A stretch of DNA of 64,000 nucleotides. Source: Lachnospiraceae bacterium (GTDB lineage: Bacteria > Bacillota > Clostridia > Lachnospirales > Lachnospiraceae). The DNA lies in NCBI GenBank assembly GCA_017938315.1, contig JAGBBV010000020.1, forward strand, positions 186,001 to 250,000. Direction: 5' to 3'. The first letter of the stretch is position 1. Every line of letters begins with the position of its first letter. Of the stretch, positions 27,599 to 35,586 are shown in pieces. Under the pieces are notes generated by a model, which was not told where the DNA came from, made no database searches, and saw only the letters and a program-made list of their open reading frames with translations. A program made the position numbers and the translations under genes.

Positions 27599-28927
27599 TT
27601 ATTCCTGTTCATTTATTTCTTTATCTGATTCACGCTCTGCCTGTTCTTCTTCATCAGAAATCTTAGTAACAAGCACGCTTTTTATCATTCTATTTTCCAC
27701 AGAAAGTATTTTAAATTCATATTCTCCTACAACAACAGCAAACTGTTCATCTTCTTCCTGCGGTATTTTATCCAGTTTTGAAATCAAGAAACCGTTTAAC
27801 GTATCAAACTCTTCCTCATCAAACGATATATTAAAGCATTCTTCCAGTTCCTCAAGTGGCGTGATTCCATCAATGATATATTCATCTGCGTTTTCAGTTT
27901 CTTCTATATATTCTTCCTCTTCATCATACTCGTCCATAATATTACCGACTATTTCTTCCAAAATATCTTCCATAGCAAGAATACCTGATGTTTGTCCATA
28001 TTCATCCACAACAATTACCATATGTGTTTTTGTTTGCTGCATGGTTTTAAACAAATCATCAATATTCTTTGTCTCCGGAACAAACATTGTTTCTCTGACG
28101 AGTCCCTCTGTTTCTCCGATAGTTTTCGTAAGATTTGCACTATCTGCATGTGCACGCATTGCGTCCCTGAAATGTAAAATACCGATAATATTATCTATAT
28201 TTTCATCGTACACAGGAAAACGGCTTTTGCTTTCACTGAGCATATAATCCAATGCTTCCTGAAGAGTTATATTTTTATCTATCGCCAGTATATTTTTACG
28301 ATGTGTCATAATATCCTGTGCTTCTTTATCACCAAATTCAAAAATATTGGTAATCATTTCCGCTTCTGTCGCCAGTAAAACACCCTGTTCCTGTCCCTCA
28401 TTTACCATTGAAATGATTTCTTCTTCCGTGACATCCTCAGTATCTTCATCACCCCGGATTCCAAACATCATTAGCACGGCCTTACACGTCATAAGCACAA
28501 CCCATGTAATAGGGGTAGCTACAGTCACAATATAATATACAGGATTCACACATGCATACGCCCACTTTTTTGCATATCGGGTTCCTAATTTTTTCGGCAA
28601 CAAAATACCTAACGTCAATATTATGTACAGCATCAATACAACTGCCAAAACAAGCGTCAGCCCTTCAAATTGGAAACTGTTAAATAAAATTCCACCCATT
28701 ACCAAATTAAGGAGAGTCACAATCAGTTGTAATGTATTTACGTACTTATTCGGTCTAATTGCAATCTCATGTATTCTGAATGCTTTTTTATTGCCTGCAT
28801 CCGTTGCTTCGGACAGTTCCTTCACACTCAGTTCTCTGACTGCCGCTCCAAAACCATAAAATAATATGTCTGTAAGTATTAACAAGAAAAAAATTATATA
28901 CCCGGCCGTAGGCCCACTTTCGTCCAT
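27599..28927 (-). CDS. CNNM/CBS-domain transporter-like protein (hemolysin C/CorC family)
   Basis: This 442-residue membrane protein has a CNNM-type N-terminal domain with four hydrophobic segments (residues 8-150), a CBS pair (residues about 205-325, with IMTHRKNILAID and MVIVVDEYGQTSGILAMEDILEEIVG) and a CorC/HlyC C-terminal domain. The family is implicated in Mg, Co or Na handling; the hemolysin name is historical. Proteins with this order are usually annotated as HlyC/CorC family transporters. It has its own promoter and heads the run with yebC and metY. Confidence 0.9.
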   Translation of the reverse strand: MDESGPTAGYIIFFLLILTDILFYGFGAAVRELSVKELSEATDAGNKKAFRIHEIAIRPNKYVNTLQLIVTLLNLVMGGILFNSFQFEGLTLVLAVVLMLYIILTLGILLPKKLGTRYAKKWAYACVNPVYYIVTVATPITWVVLMTCKAVLMMFGIRGDEDTEDVTEEEIISMVNEGQEQGVLLATEAEMITNIFEFGDKEAQDIMTHRKNILAIDKNITLQEALDYMLSESKSRFPVYDENIDNIIGILHFRDAMRAHADSANLTKTIGETEGLVRETMFVPETKNIDDLFKTMQQTKTHMVIVVDEYGQTSGILAMEDILEEIVGNIMDEYDEEEEYIEETENADEYIIDGITPLEELEECFNISFDEEEFDTLNGFLISKLDKIPQEEDEQFAVVVGEYEFKILSVENRMIKSVLVTKISDEEEQAERESDKEINEQE

Positions 28928-28979
28928 TTTGATATCTCCTTTATCTTATTGCATATTTTTCAAAAAAACACCAATCTAA

Positions 28980-29008
28980 AATATATCATTTCCCGGCTTA
29001 TACGTCAA
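28980..29008 (-). promoter_or_regulatory. Sigma-A promoter upstream of the CNNM/CBS gene
   Basis: On the minus strand TTGACG (29003-29008), 17-base spacer and TATATT (28980-28985) match sigma-A well. It lies in the 93-base gap after mazF, with an AAAGGAG site and ATG at 28927 downstream. Confidence 0.7.
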
Positions 29009-29020
29009 GTTAACGCCACT

Positions 29021-29362
29021 TTATGTAGTAAGCTCCAGACTGATTTTAAGCCCTATATTTACTTTTTCCATGATTTCATCATCCAAATGGCACACTTTAT
29101 CTTTTAACCTTTTTTTGTCGATGGTTCTAAGTTGTTCCAATAAAATAACTGAATCTTTTTCCATATCATATTTTCCCGCACTCAGTTCAATATGCGTAGG
29201 CAATTTTGCTTTATTCATCTTTGAGGTAATGGCTGCACATATAACAGTAGGACTATGTCTGTTTCCAACATCATTTTGCACAATTAGTACCGGTCTGATA
29301 CCGCCTTGTTCGGAGCCGATAACAGGACGTAAGTCCGCGTAATATATATCCCCTCTTTTCAT
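29021..29362 (-). CDS. ndoA: Type II toxin, MazF/NdoA endoribonuclease
   Basis: This 113-residue mRNA interferase starts [21 protein letters not shown] and has the catalytic Arg in [13 protein letters not shown], the Thr in CAAITSKM, and [14 protein letters not shown]. It is close in appearance to Bacillus NdoA, which cuts at UACAU. In Bacillus the antitoxin gene ndoAI lies between alr and ndoA; here that 108-base gap has no antitoxin-sized frame. The toxin has its own promoter-like sequence. Confidence 0.93.
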   Translation of the reverse strand: MKRGDIYYADLRPVIGSEQGGIRPVLIVQNDVGNRHSPTVICAAITSKMNKAKLPTHIELSAGKYDMEKDSVILLEQLRTIDKKRLKDKVCHLDDEIMEKVNIGLKISLELTT

Positions 29363-29434
29363 TTTTCACACACCCTTCATTCCAACAGGATATCAGTCAT
29401 CGAAAACTTTTGTTTTCCGCTCTTCTCAAAAAGT

Positions 29435-29464
29435 AGTATAACCGTATTGTCAGAAGGTATTCAA
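29435..29464 (-). promoter_or_regulatory. Candidate sigma-A promoter of mazF
   Basis: On the minus strand TTGAAT (29459-29464), an 18-base spacer and TATACT (29435-29440) lie in the alr-mazF gap. The leader to the mazF ATG would be about 65 bases. Confidence 0.55.
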
Positions 29465-29470
29465 AAGGCT

Positions 29471-30643
29471 TTAAAAATCCTTATAAAATTTTCCGTCTTT
29501 ATCAAACACTCTGGGTACTCTTTTTCCCAAATCACATGCTAATTCATAATTAAAACGACCTGATAAATCACCTAATTGTTCCATGGTAATACACTCTTCT
29601 CCGTCGCTACCGATTAATGTGACACGTTCCCCTTCTTTTGCATCCGGAATATCCGTCACATCCACCATAAACTGATCCATGCACACTCTTCCCAATATAG
29701 GTGCTTTTTTTCCACAGATCAGAACATACCCGATATTGGAAAGTGCTCTTGGATAACCATCACCGTAACCTACCGGAATCGTCGCTACACGGACTTTTTT
29801 ATCCGCAACATATGTTCCACCATAGCTTACCGCTGTACCGGGCTGAATTTCTTTACAAAATACAATATGACTATATAAAGATAATACCGGTTTAAGAGGC
29901 ATTACATCTCTTCTTACCTCATCAGAAGGCCATAAGCCATACAAAGTGATTCCGGCACGCACCGCATCCATATTTGCTTCCGGAAGTTCAATAATTCCGG
30001 CACTGTTTGAGCAATGTTTAATAGGAATCCTTTTTCCTGTAAAAGTTTCTGCTTTTGTAACAAATTCCCGAAACACATTTAGTTGCATGTTTACAAAGGT
30101 TTTATCTATTTCATCGGCACGGGCAAAATGAGTAAAAATCCCTTCTACTTCCATCCCTTCCGTCTCATAAGCTTCTTTTACAAAAGACAGGCCATCCTCA
30201 TCCGGCATAATACCGATACGGCTCATTCCCGTATCCACCTTAATATGCACAAGTGCCTTCCGATAAACCCCTTTCTGTGCCAAGTGTTTTACCGCATCAG
30301 CCAGTTCTTTTAATGTATCTCTTCGAAACACAGTGATTCTTACATCCTGCGCAATTAATTCCTCATAACATCCGGGGAACGTATATCCTAAAATTAGAAT
30401 AGGCTTTTGGATTCCCGCAATACGGAGTTCCATGGCTTCTTCTGCAGTGGCAACTGCGAACCCAAACATACACTCCATTTCTTCCAATTCTCTTGCTATG
30501 GCAATTGCACCGTGTCCGTACGCATCTGTCTTAATGACACCAATAATTTTTGTCTCTTCATCAATGTTCTTGCTCATATTGACTACATTTTCTTTTACCG
30601 CATCCAAATCAATATGTGCATACACTCTTTTATGTTTTTCCAT
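29471..30643 (-). CDS. alr: Alanine racemase
   Basis: This 390-residue PLP enzyme supplies D-alanine for peptidoglycan. The PLP lysine is in IIGVIKTDAYGHGA near residue 39, the substrate-side motif is HIKVDTGMSRIGI, and the second catalytic Tyr is in TAVSYGGTYVADK. The C-terminal beta domain contains GRVCMDQFMVDVTDI. It begins 3 bases after the stop of nnr, so the two are co-transcribed, as is common in Firmicutes. Confidence 0.97.
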   Translation of the reverse strand: MEKHKRVYAHIDLDAVKENVVNMSKNIDEETKIIGVIKTDAYGHGAIAIARELEEMECMFGFAVATAEEAMELRIAGIQKPILILGYTFPGCYEELIAQDVRITVFRRDTLKELADAVKHLAQKGVYRKALVHIKVDTGMSRIGIMPDEDGLSFVKEAYETEGMEVEGIFTHFARADEIDKTFVNMQLNVFREFVTKAETFTGKRIPIKHCSNSAGIIELPEANMDAVRAGITLYGLWPSDEVRRDVMPLKPVLSLYSHIVFCKEIQPGTAVSYGGTYVADKKVRVATIPVGYGDGYPRALSNIGYVLICGKKAPILGRVCMDQFMVDVTDIPDAKEGERVTLIGSDGEECITMEQLGDLSGRFNYELACDLGKRVPRVFDKDGKFYKDF

Positions 30644-30646
30644 TGA

Positions 30647-32176
30647 TTAATTCCTCTTTTCTTCCATCTCACCTAATATATCAAACAGTCCGTCTAAAAT
30701 ATCCGAAGTCATCATTCCATATCGGCTTTTTGACTCTGCCGCTTTATCTCCGGCAGCTGCATGCAGAAGCACTCCACATTTTGCAGCCTGAAAACCGGTA
30801 AGTCCTTGTGCTGCGAGACCGCCGATGATGCCGGCAAGTACATCTCCGCTTCCGGCAACAGCCATACCATCATTTCCGATATGATTTAAGTACATCGTAT
30901 CTATGCCTTGTTCTGCCACTATTGTAGTTGCATCTTTCCCAACAATCACACTGCCATATCTTTCGGCAAGGTTCCTAACATGCTTTTTGACATCTGATTT
31001 ATAAGCATCCATTGTGATATTGGCTAATCTGACAAATTCTCCCGGATGAGGCGTCATAATGATTTTATTTTTGTCATATGAAATTACTTTATTTATCAGT
31101 CCTTCATTTTCTGCAATCAAATTTAATGCATCAGCATCCAGTATAAAAGTTTTCTTCCTATTCTCCAATAGTATTCCTAAAATTTCTGATGCAATATTAT
31201 CTTTTCCGATTCCCGGTCCCGCAATAAGCACATCTGCCCAAGAAACCGCTGCGAGCAATTTATCCCTTTCAAGTTCATTTTCATATACACAAAGCATTGC
31301 TTCCGGCAATACTTTATATAACGTTTCCTTATTTTCTTTTGGTGTAATAATTTTAAGCATCCCTGCACCGGATGCTAAGACCGCCTTCCCACACAAGATG
31401 GCGGCACCACACATTTCTTTATTTCCTGCAAATAAAAGCACCTTACCAAAGGTTCCTTTATTACCGCCTGGTGCTCTTTTGGGTAACCATTTTTTGAGTT
31501 CCTTGGCATCTGCCGTTATAAACGACGGATTTTTTTCTACAAAAGCCTTATGGGTAATCCCAATATTACATACCTTAAGTTTTCCTGTCAATTCTTTCCC
31601 GGGATATAGATAATGTCCTATCTTGGCAAACTCAAAGGAAACTGTCACATCTGCCCTCACAGCGCATCCTAATACTTTACCGGTATCTGCACATACTCCT
31701 GATGGAATATCTACAGAAAAAATTACGCCACCTCTATTTTTTAATGAATTCATTTGCTCAATAGCCAGAGTATATTCGCCTGTCACTTCCCTTGACAAAC
31801 CAACTCCGAATAAACCATCTATGATAATATCATATTCCTTTTCCGGCAATTTGCTAAAAATGGAAAACCCTATATTTTCCAGGATTTCAATTTGTTTCTT
31901 TGTTTCTATGCTAACCTTTGATGGTTCCCCCGGCATATAGAAAGTTACTTGCTTTCCTTTTTCAGCCAAAATTCTTCCTATTGCAAGGGCATCACCACCA
32001 TTATTTCCACAACCTGCAAATACAACAACTTCACCCTTCTTAAAGGATTCCTCCAGCACCACTTTCGCCATCTCTAAAGCGGCACGTTCCATCAGTAAAA
32101 GCGACGGAATACCGATTTTATTTGTGGTATAATTGTCATAATATTTCATTTCATCGGATGATACCACATATTGCAT
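30647..32176 (-). CDS. nnr: Bifunctional NAD(P)H-hydrate epimerase / ADP-dependent NAD(P)H-hydrate dehydratase
   Basis: This 509-residue fusion repairs hydrated NAD(P)H. The N-terminal epimerase (YjeF) domain, residues 1-210, has VVVFAGCGNNGGDALAIGR and IIIDGLFGVGLSREV. The C-terminal kinase-like dehydratase domain has VLIAGPGIGKDN, IMTPHPGEFVRL and GNDGMAVAGSGDVLAGIIGG. The Bacillus arrangement uses separate proteins for the two steps; the fusion is usual in Clostridia and enterobacteria. A GAGGTG ribosome binding site precedes the ATG. Confidence 0.96.
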   Translation of the reverse strand: MQYVVSSDEMKYYDNYTTNKIGIPSLLLMERAALEMAKVVLEESFKKGEVVVFAGCGNNGGDALAIGRILAEKGKQVTFYMPGEPSKVSIETKKQIEILENIGFSIFSKLPEKEYDIIIDGLFGVGLSREVTGEYTLAIEQMNSLKNRGGVIFSVDIPSGVCADTGKVLGCAVRADVTVSFEFAKIGHYLYPGKELTGKLKVCNIGITHKAFVEKNPSFITADAKELKKWLPKRAPGGNKGTFGKVLLFAGNKEMCGAAILCGKAVLASGAGMLKIITPKENKETLYKVLPEAMLCVYENELERDKLLAAVSWADVLIAGPGIGKDNIASEILGILLENRKKTFILDADALNLIAENEGLINKVISYDKNKIIMTPHPGEFVRLANITMDAYKSDVKKHVRNLAERYGSVIVGKDATTIVAEQGIDTMYLNHIGNDGMAVAGSGDVLAGIIGGLAAQGLTGFQAAKCGVLLHAAAGDKAAESKSRYGMMTSDILDGLFDILGEMEEKRN

Positions 32177-32204
32177 AAAAACACCTCACAGTTTTTAATA
32201 ACAA

Positions 32205-32225
32205 AGAGTCCGTATTACGGACTCT
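32205..32225 (-). terminator. Short hairpin after the coiled-coil gene (weak terminator)
   Basis: The stem AGAGTCCG / CGGACTCT encloses a 5-base loop and touches the stop codon at 32226. The minus-strand sequence after it is TTTGTTATT, an interrupted T-run, so termination is probably partial; it could instead be an RNA-processing or stability stem. Confidence 0.5.
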
Positions 32226-32837
32226 CTAGTCATCCTTTTTTAAATATTGTATATCAAACATATCGATAACATCTGCCCCAAATATATCGTGCATATAGGA
32301 ATATAACTCCTGATTCATATATTCCTGTTCCTGTTTTTGGATCAGACGTTCCTTTAGTTCCTCTCTTATTCTGGTAATCCATTCCGTCGTTTCGTCGATT
32401 TCTTTTTTGTTTTTCTTTAATGTCTCATAACAAACTTCCATGGTTAATAGCATCAGCTTCTTATTAATATCATCGATCTGTGCCGGCAATTCAAGCAGAA
32501 TGTCCTCACATTCTTCTATCTTTTCATTACATTCATTAATCAGCCGCTTGTTTTCGTCCTGCTTCTCCTGTGCCTTTTTATCTTTTCCACTTGAAGCACT
32601 GTCGGCATTTTCTACAATTTCTGCCATCAGTTTCTTTTTTAATTTTTTTATATTTTTAATATCCTGATTGGCTTTCCCTTGTAACTTTAAAAGTTCATTT
32701 AACTCTTCTTCAAGTTTCAAAACTTGTCTGTTTGGTTTCTTTTGCGTGAAGAGTTTATGCCATTTATTATCTAATGTCAATATAGGAATTCTTTTTTTAT
32801 TTATGGCTTCTTTAAAAATCTCATCCGATTTTGACAT
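32226..32837 (-). CDS. Coiled-coil protein of unknown function next to rex
   Basis: This 203-residue protein is almost entirely helical and highly charged: KLEEELNELLKLQGKANQD, IKKLKKKLMAEI, then a Ser/Lys linker (SASSGKDKKAQEKQDEN) and further heptad-like segments (NECNEKIEECEDILLELPAQ). It has no membrane segment or signal. The N-terminus DEIFKEAINKKRIPILTLDNKWHKLF is the only compact-looking part. It starts 14 bases after rex, with a GGGGGA site, so it belongs to the rex unit. I do not recognise the family; coiled coils upstream of nnr-alr may link it to cell-wall or redox control, but this is only position. Confidence 0.75.
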   Translation of the reverse strand: MSKSDEIFKEAINKKRIPILTLDNKWHKLFTQKKPNRQVLKLEEELNELLKLQGKANQDIKNIKKLKKKLMAEIVENADSASSGKDKKAQEKQDENKRLINECNEKIEECEDILLELPAQIDDINKKLMLLTMEVCYETLKKNKKEIDETTEWITRIREELKERLIQKQEQEYMNQELYSYMHDIFGADVIDMFDIQYLKKDD

Positions 32838-32851
32838 CGTATTCCCCCTAT

Positions 32852-33499
32852 CTAGTGTACATTATTTTCCTCTTCATAACGGTTAATGTTATAAGTAAGT
32901 TTCATTAAACTATCTGATAAATGTACATTTTCAACCTGAATTCTCTTAGGCACATTCAGATCGACATGTGCAAAATTCCAAAAGCCTTTAATTCCATCCT
33001 TAACCAATTGCTCCGCCACAGCAACAGCACTGGTTTTGGGAATCGTAAGTACGGCAATATCAATATCATTCTCCCTGACAAACTCCTGCAGTTCCTCCAT
33101 AGGCTTTACTTCCATATCACGGATTTTCTTTCCATGTAATGCAGGATTATTATCAAATATGCCTTTAAACAAAAAACCGCGTCGTTCAAAATTCATATAA
33201 TTAGCGAGAGCCTGTCCCAGATTACCGGCACCTACAATAATTAAATTGTGTTTTTTATCAAGACCCAGTATCTTTCCAATCTCTTCGTATAAATACTCAA
33301 CTTTATATCCGTATCCCTGCTGTCCGAAACCGCCGAAATTATTAAAATCCTGTCTGATTTGGGAAGCAGTTACTTTCATGATATCACTCAGTTCCTGTGA
33401 GGAAATTCTTTCGATTCCTTCGTCTTTCAACTCCCCTAAATATCTGAAGTACCTTGGCAGTCTGCCAATCACCGCCTGTGAGATTTCTTTACCTTCCAT
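32852..33499 (-). CDS. rex: Redox-sensing transcriptional repressor Rex
   Basis: This 215-residue protein has an N-terminal winged-helix domain (VIGRLPRYFRYLGELKDEGIERISSQELS, then TASQIRQDFNNFGGFGQQGYGY) and a Rossmann domain with IIVGAGNLGQALANY that senses the NADH/NAD ratio. Rex represses fermentation and NADH-dissipating genes in Clostridia. An AGGGG ribosome binding site precedes the ATG. Its promoter is back to back with that of an ABC-F gene over a palindromic stretch. Confidence 0.97.
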   Translation of the reverse strand: MEGKEISQAVIGRLPRYFRYLGELKDEGIERISSQELSDIMKVTASQIRQDFNNFGGFGQQGYGYKVEYLYEEIGKILGLDKKHNLIIVGAGNLGQALANYMNFERRGFLFKGIFDNNPALHGKKIRDMEVKPMEELQEFVRENDIDIAVLTIPKTSAVAVAEQLVKDGIKGFWNFAHVDLNVPKRIQVENVHLSDSLMKLTYNINRYEEENNVH

Positions 33500-33556
33500 T
33501 TGATTACCCCTTACGAGTACCGTCCTACGGCTCTTGCTTATATTTTATACATTTAT

Positions 33557-33585
33557 ATGATATAACACTGTTAAATTAATGTCAA
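33557..33585 (-). promoter_or_regulatory. Sigma-A promoter of rex
   Basis: On the minus strand a perfect TTGACA (33580-33585), 17-base spacer and TATCAT (33557-33562). The -35 is one arm of the palindrome at 33578-33597. A TTGTTAA-N4-TTAACAA-like half site (CTGTTAA, 33568-33574) lies inside the spacer and could be a Rex site, but its other half matches poorly. Confidence 0.65.
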
Positions 33586-33597
33586 TCAATTGACATT
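33578..33597. promoter_or_regulatory. 20-bp perfect palindrome shared by two divergent promoters
   Basis: AATGTCAAT-CA-ATTGACATT is a perfect 9-bp inverted repeat with a 2-base spacer. Each arm supplies the TTGACA -35 box of one of the divergent promoters (rex and ABC-F). It may be an operator or simply two -35 boxes set back to back. Confidence 0.6.
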
Positions 33598-33618
33598 CTG
33601 TTTTCATGCTTGTAAACT
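33590..33618 (+). promoter_or_regulatory. Sigma-A promoter of the ABC-F gene
   Basis: TTGACA (33590-33595), 17-base spacer and TAAACT (33613-33618) precede the AAGGTG ribosome binding site and ATG at 33652 by a leader of about 27 bases. Confidence 0.55.
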
Positions 33619-33651
33619 GAAAAAAGAACAATTTTTTAAAGGTGAATAATT

Positions 33652-35568
33652 ATGATTTTATCTTGTCAAAATGTGTCAAAAGCATTTAGTGAAAAATCTA
33701 TATTAAAAGATATTTCTTTTCATATTGAAGATTATGATAAAGCAGCTATCGTAGGTATTAATGGGGTGGGAAAAACCACACTACTTCGTATTATTGTTGG
33801 TGAACTTAGTGCAGATGAAGGTGTTGTAACCTTAGCAAAAGGAAAAACCATGGGATACCTTGCCCAAAATCAGGCTGTAAACAGTAATAATACTATTTAC
33901 GATGAGCTTCTCAGTGTAAAGGCTGACATCATTGCACTTGAAAAACAAATTCGTGAAACGGAAGTTTCCATGAAAGAAAAAGACGGTGATGAACTCTCTC
34001 ATCTCATGGACAGTTACACACGTCTTACACAGGCTTTTGAACTTGCAAACGGATATGCATATAAAAGCGAATTGACCGGTGTTTTAAAAGGTCTCGGATT
34101 TGCAGAGGAAGAATTTTCGAAATCCATATCTACCCTTTCTGGAGGGCAAAAAACCCGTGTGGCATTGGGTAAACTTTTGCTCCAAAAGCCGGATTTAATT
34201 ATTTTGGACGAACCCACTAACCATTTAGATCTTAATTCTATCACTTGGCTTGAAACTTATCTTTTAAATTATAAAGGTGCTGTGATTATTGTATCCCATG
34301 ACCGTTATTTCCTTGACCGCATTGCCAATAAGGTAATTGAAATAGACCAAACAAAAGCCACAGTATTTCAAGGCAACTATTCTGATTATGCCGTTAAAAA
34401 AGAACAACTGCGGACGGCTGCATTAAATGCCTACTTAAACCAGCAACGGGAAATCAAACATCAGGAAGAAGTGATTGAAAAGCTTCGTTCCTTCAACCGT
34501 GAAAAATCTATTAAACGTGCGGAAAGCCGTGTGAAAGCTCTGGATAAAATAGAAGTTTTGGAAAAGCCCACGGAAGCAAAAAGTGAAATTCATATGACGC
34601 TGACCCCAAAATACCAAAGCGGCAATGATGTGCTACATATAGAAAATTTGTCCAAATCTTTTGATTCCCTATCCTTATTTCAAAATTTAGATATGGATAT
34701 CAAACGCGGAGAACATGTAGCCATTATTGGCGATAACGGCACCGGCAAAACAACAATATTAAAAATCATTAACAACCTGCTTCCTGCTGACTGTGGAAAA
34801 ATCACCTTAGGAAGCAATGTAAACATCGGTTACTATGATCAGGAACACCATGTACTGCATCCTGACAAAACAGTGTTTGATGAAATATCTGATGAATATC
34901 CTACTTTAAACAATACAGAAATCCGAAACACTCTCGCCGCTTTCCTCTTTACCGGCGATGATGTGTTTAAACAAATTAAGGATTTAAGCGGCGGTGAACG
35001 GGGACGTGTTTCCCTTGCAAAATTGATGCTCTCTGAATCAAATTTCCTTATTTTGGATGAACCTACCAACCACCTTGACATTATGTCTAAGGAAATTTTA
35101 GAAGACGCCATCAACGCCTATGAAGGAACCGTTCTTTATGTTTCCCACGACCGTTACTTCATCAACCGTACAGCAAGCCGTATTCTTGATTTAACAAACG
35201 GACAGTTAATCGGTTATCTGGGTAATTACGATTATTATCTGGAAAAGAAGGAAACCCTTGAACAAAATCTGTTAAAATCATCTACCCCTGTTGTCGCAAA
35301 GCAGGAAAACCTGTCTGATAACAAATTAGATTGGCAGGCCCAAAAAGAGTTACAAGCAAAAAAGCGTAAGCAGGAAAATGATTTAAAGAAATGTGAGGAA
35401 GAAATCACTTCCTTAGAAGAGAGGGATGCTTACCTCGATGAGCAGATGTCTCTTCCTGATAACGCCACAAATTCTGTAAAACTACAGGAAATTGCAAGGG
35501 AAAAAGAACAAATTGCTTTAAAACTGGAAGAATTATATGAAAAATGGGAAACGCTGGAAACCTCATAG
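33652..35568 (+). CDS. ABC-F family ATPase
   Basis: This 638-residue protein has two ABC domains and no membrane segment. Walker A motifs are GINGVGKTTLL (near 40) and GDNGTGKTTIL (near 360); signature motifs are LSGGQKTRVALGKLLLQKPDLIILDEPTNHLD and LSGGERGRVSLAKLML. Between them is the charged P-site tRNA interaction linker (QQREIKHQEEVIEKLRSFNREKS), and the C-terminus is a coiled coil (EEEITSLEERDAYL). ABC-F proteins act on the ribosome, either resolving stalled complexes or protecting it from antibiotics. The long C-terminal coiled coil suggests a housekeeping Uup/YdiF-type member, but resistance cannot be excluded. It is monocistronic with its own terminator. Confidence 0.93.
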   Translation: MILSCQNVSKAFSEKSILKDISFHIEDYDKAAIVGINGVGKTTLLRIIVGELSADEGVVTLAKGKTMGYLAQNQAVNSNNTIYDELLSVKADIIALEKQIRETEVSMKEKDGDELSHLMDSYTRLTQAFELANGYAYKSELTGVLKGLGFAEEEFSKSISTLSGGQKTRVALGKLLLQKPDLIILDEPTNHLDLNSITWLETYLLNYKGAVIIVSHDRYFLDRIANKVIEIDQTKATVFQGNYSDYAVKKEQLRTAALNAYLNQQREIKHQEEVIEKLRSFNREKSIKRAESRVKALDKIEVLEKPTEAKSEIHMTLTPKYQSGNDVLHIENLSKSFDSLSLFQNLDMDIKRGEHVAIIGDNGTGKTTILKIINNLLPADCGKITLGSNVNIGYYDQEHHVLHPDKTVFDEISDEYPTLNNTEIRNTLAAFLFTGDDVFKQIKDLSGGERGRVSLAKLMLSESNFLILDEPTNHLDIMSKEILEDAINAYEGTVLYVSHDRYFINRTASRILDLTNGQLIGYLGNYDYYLEKKETLEQNLLKSSTPVVAKQENLSDNKLDWQAQKELQAKKRKQENDLKKCEEEITSLEERDAYLDEQMSLPDNATNSVKLQEIAREKEQIALKLEELYEKWETLETS

Positions 35569-35586
35569 GTCTCCAGCGTTTTTTTA
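35550..35586. terminator. Terminator of the ABC-F gene, shared with icd
   Basis: The stem AACGCTGGA / TCCAGCGTT (35550-35558 with 35572-35580), with an inner ACCT/AGGT pairing, is followed on the plus strand by a T-run. It overlaps the last codons of the ABC-F gene and abuts the icd stop codon, so it lies between convergent genes. Confidence 0.85.

Noticed and set aside
29363..29470. Possible antitoxin (mazE/ndoAI) gene between alr and mazF
   Set aside because: Only a 7-codon ATG frame exists on the minus strand; the 108 bases hold a promoter-like sequence instead.
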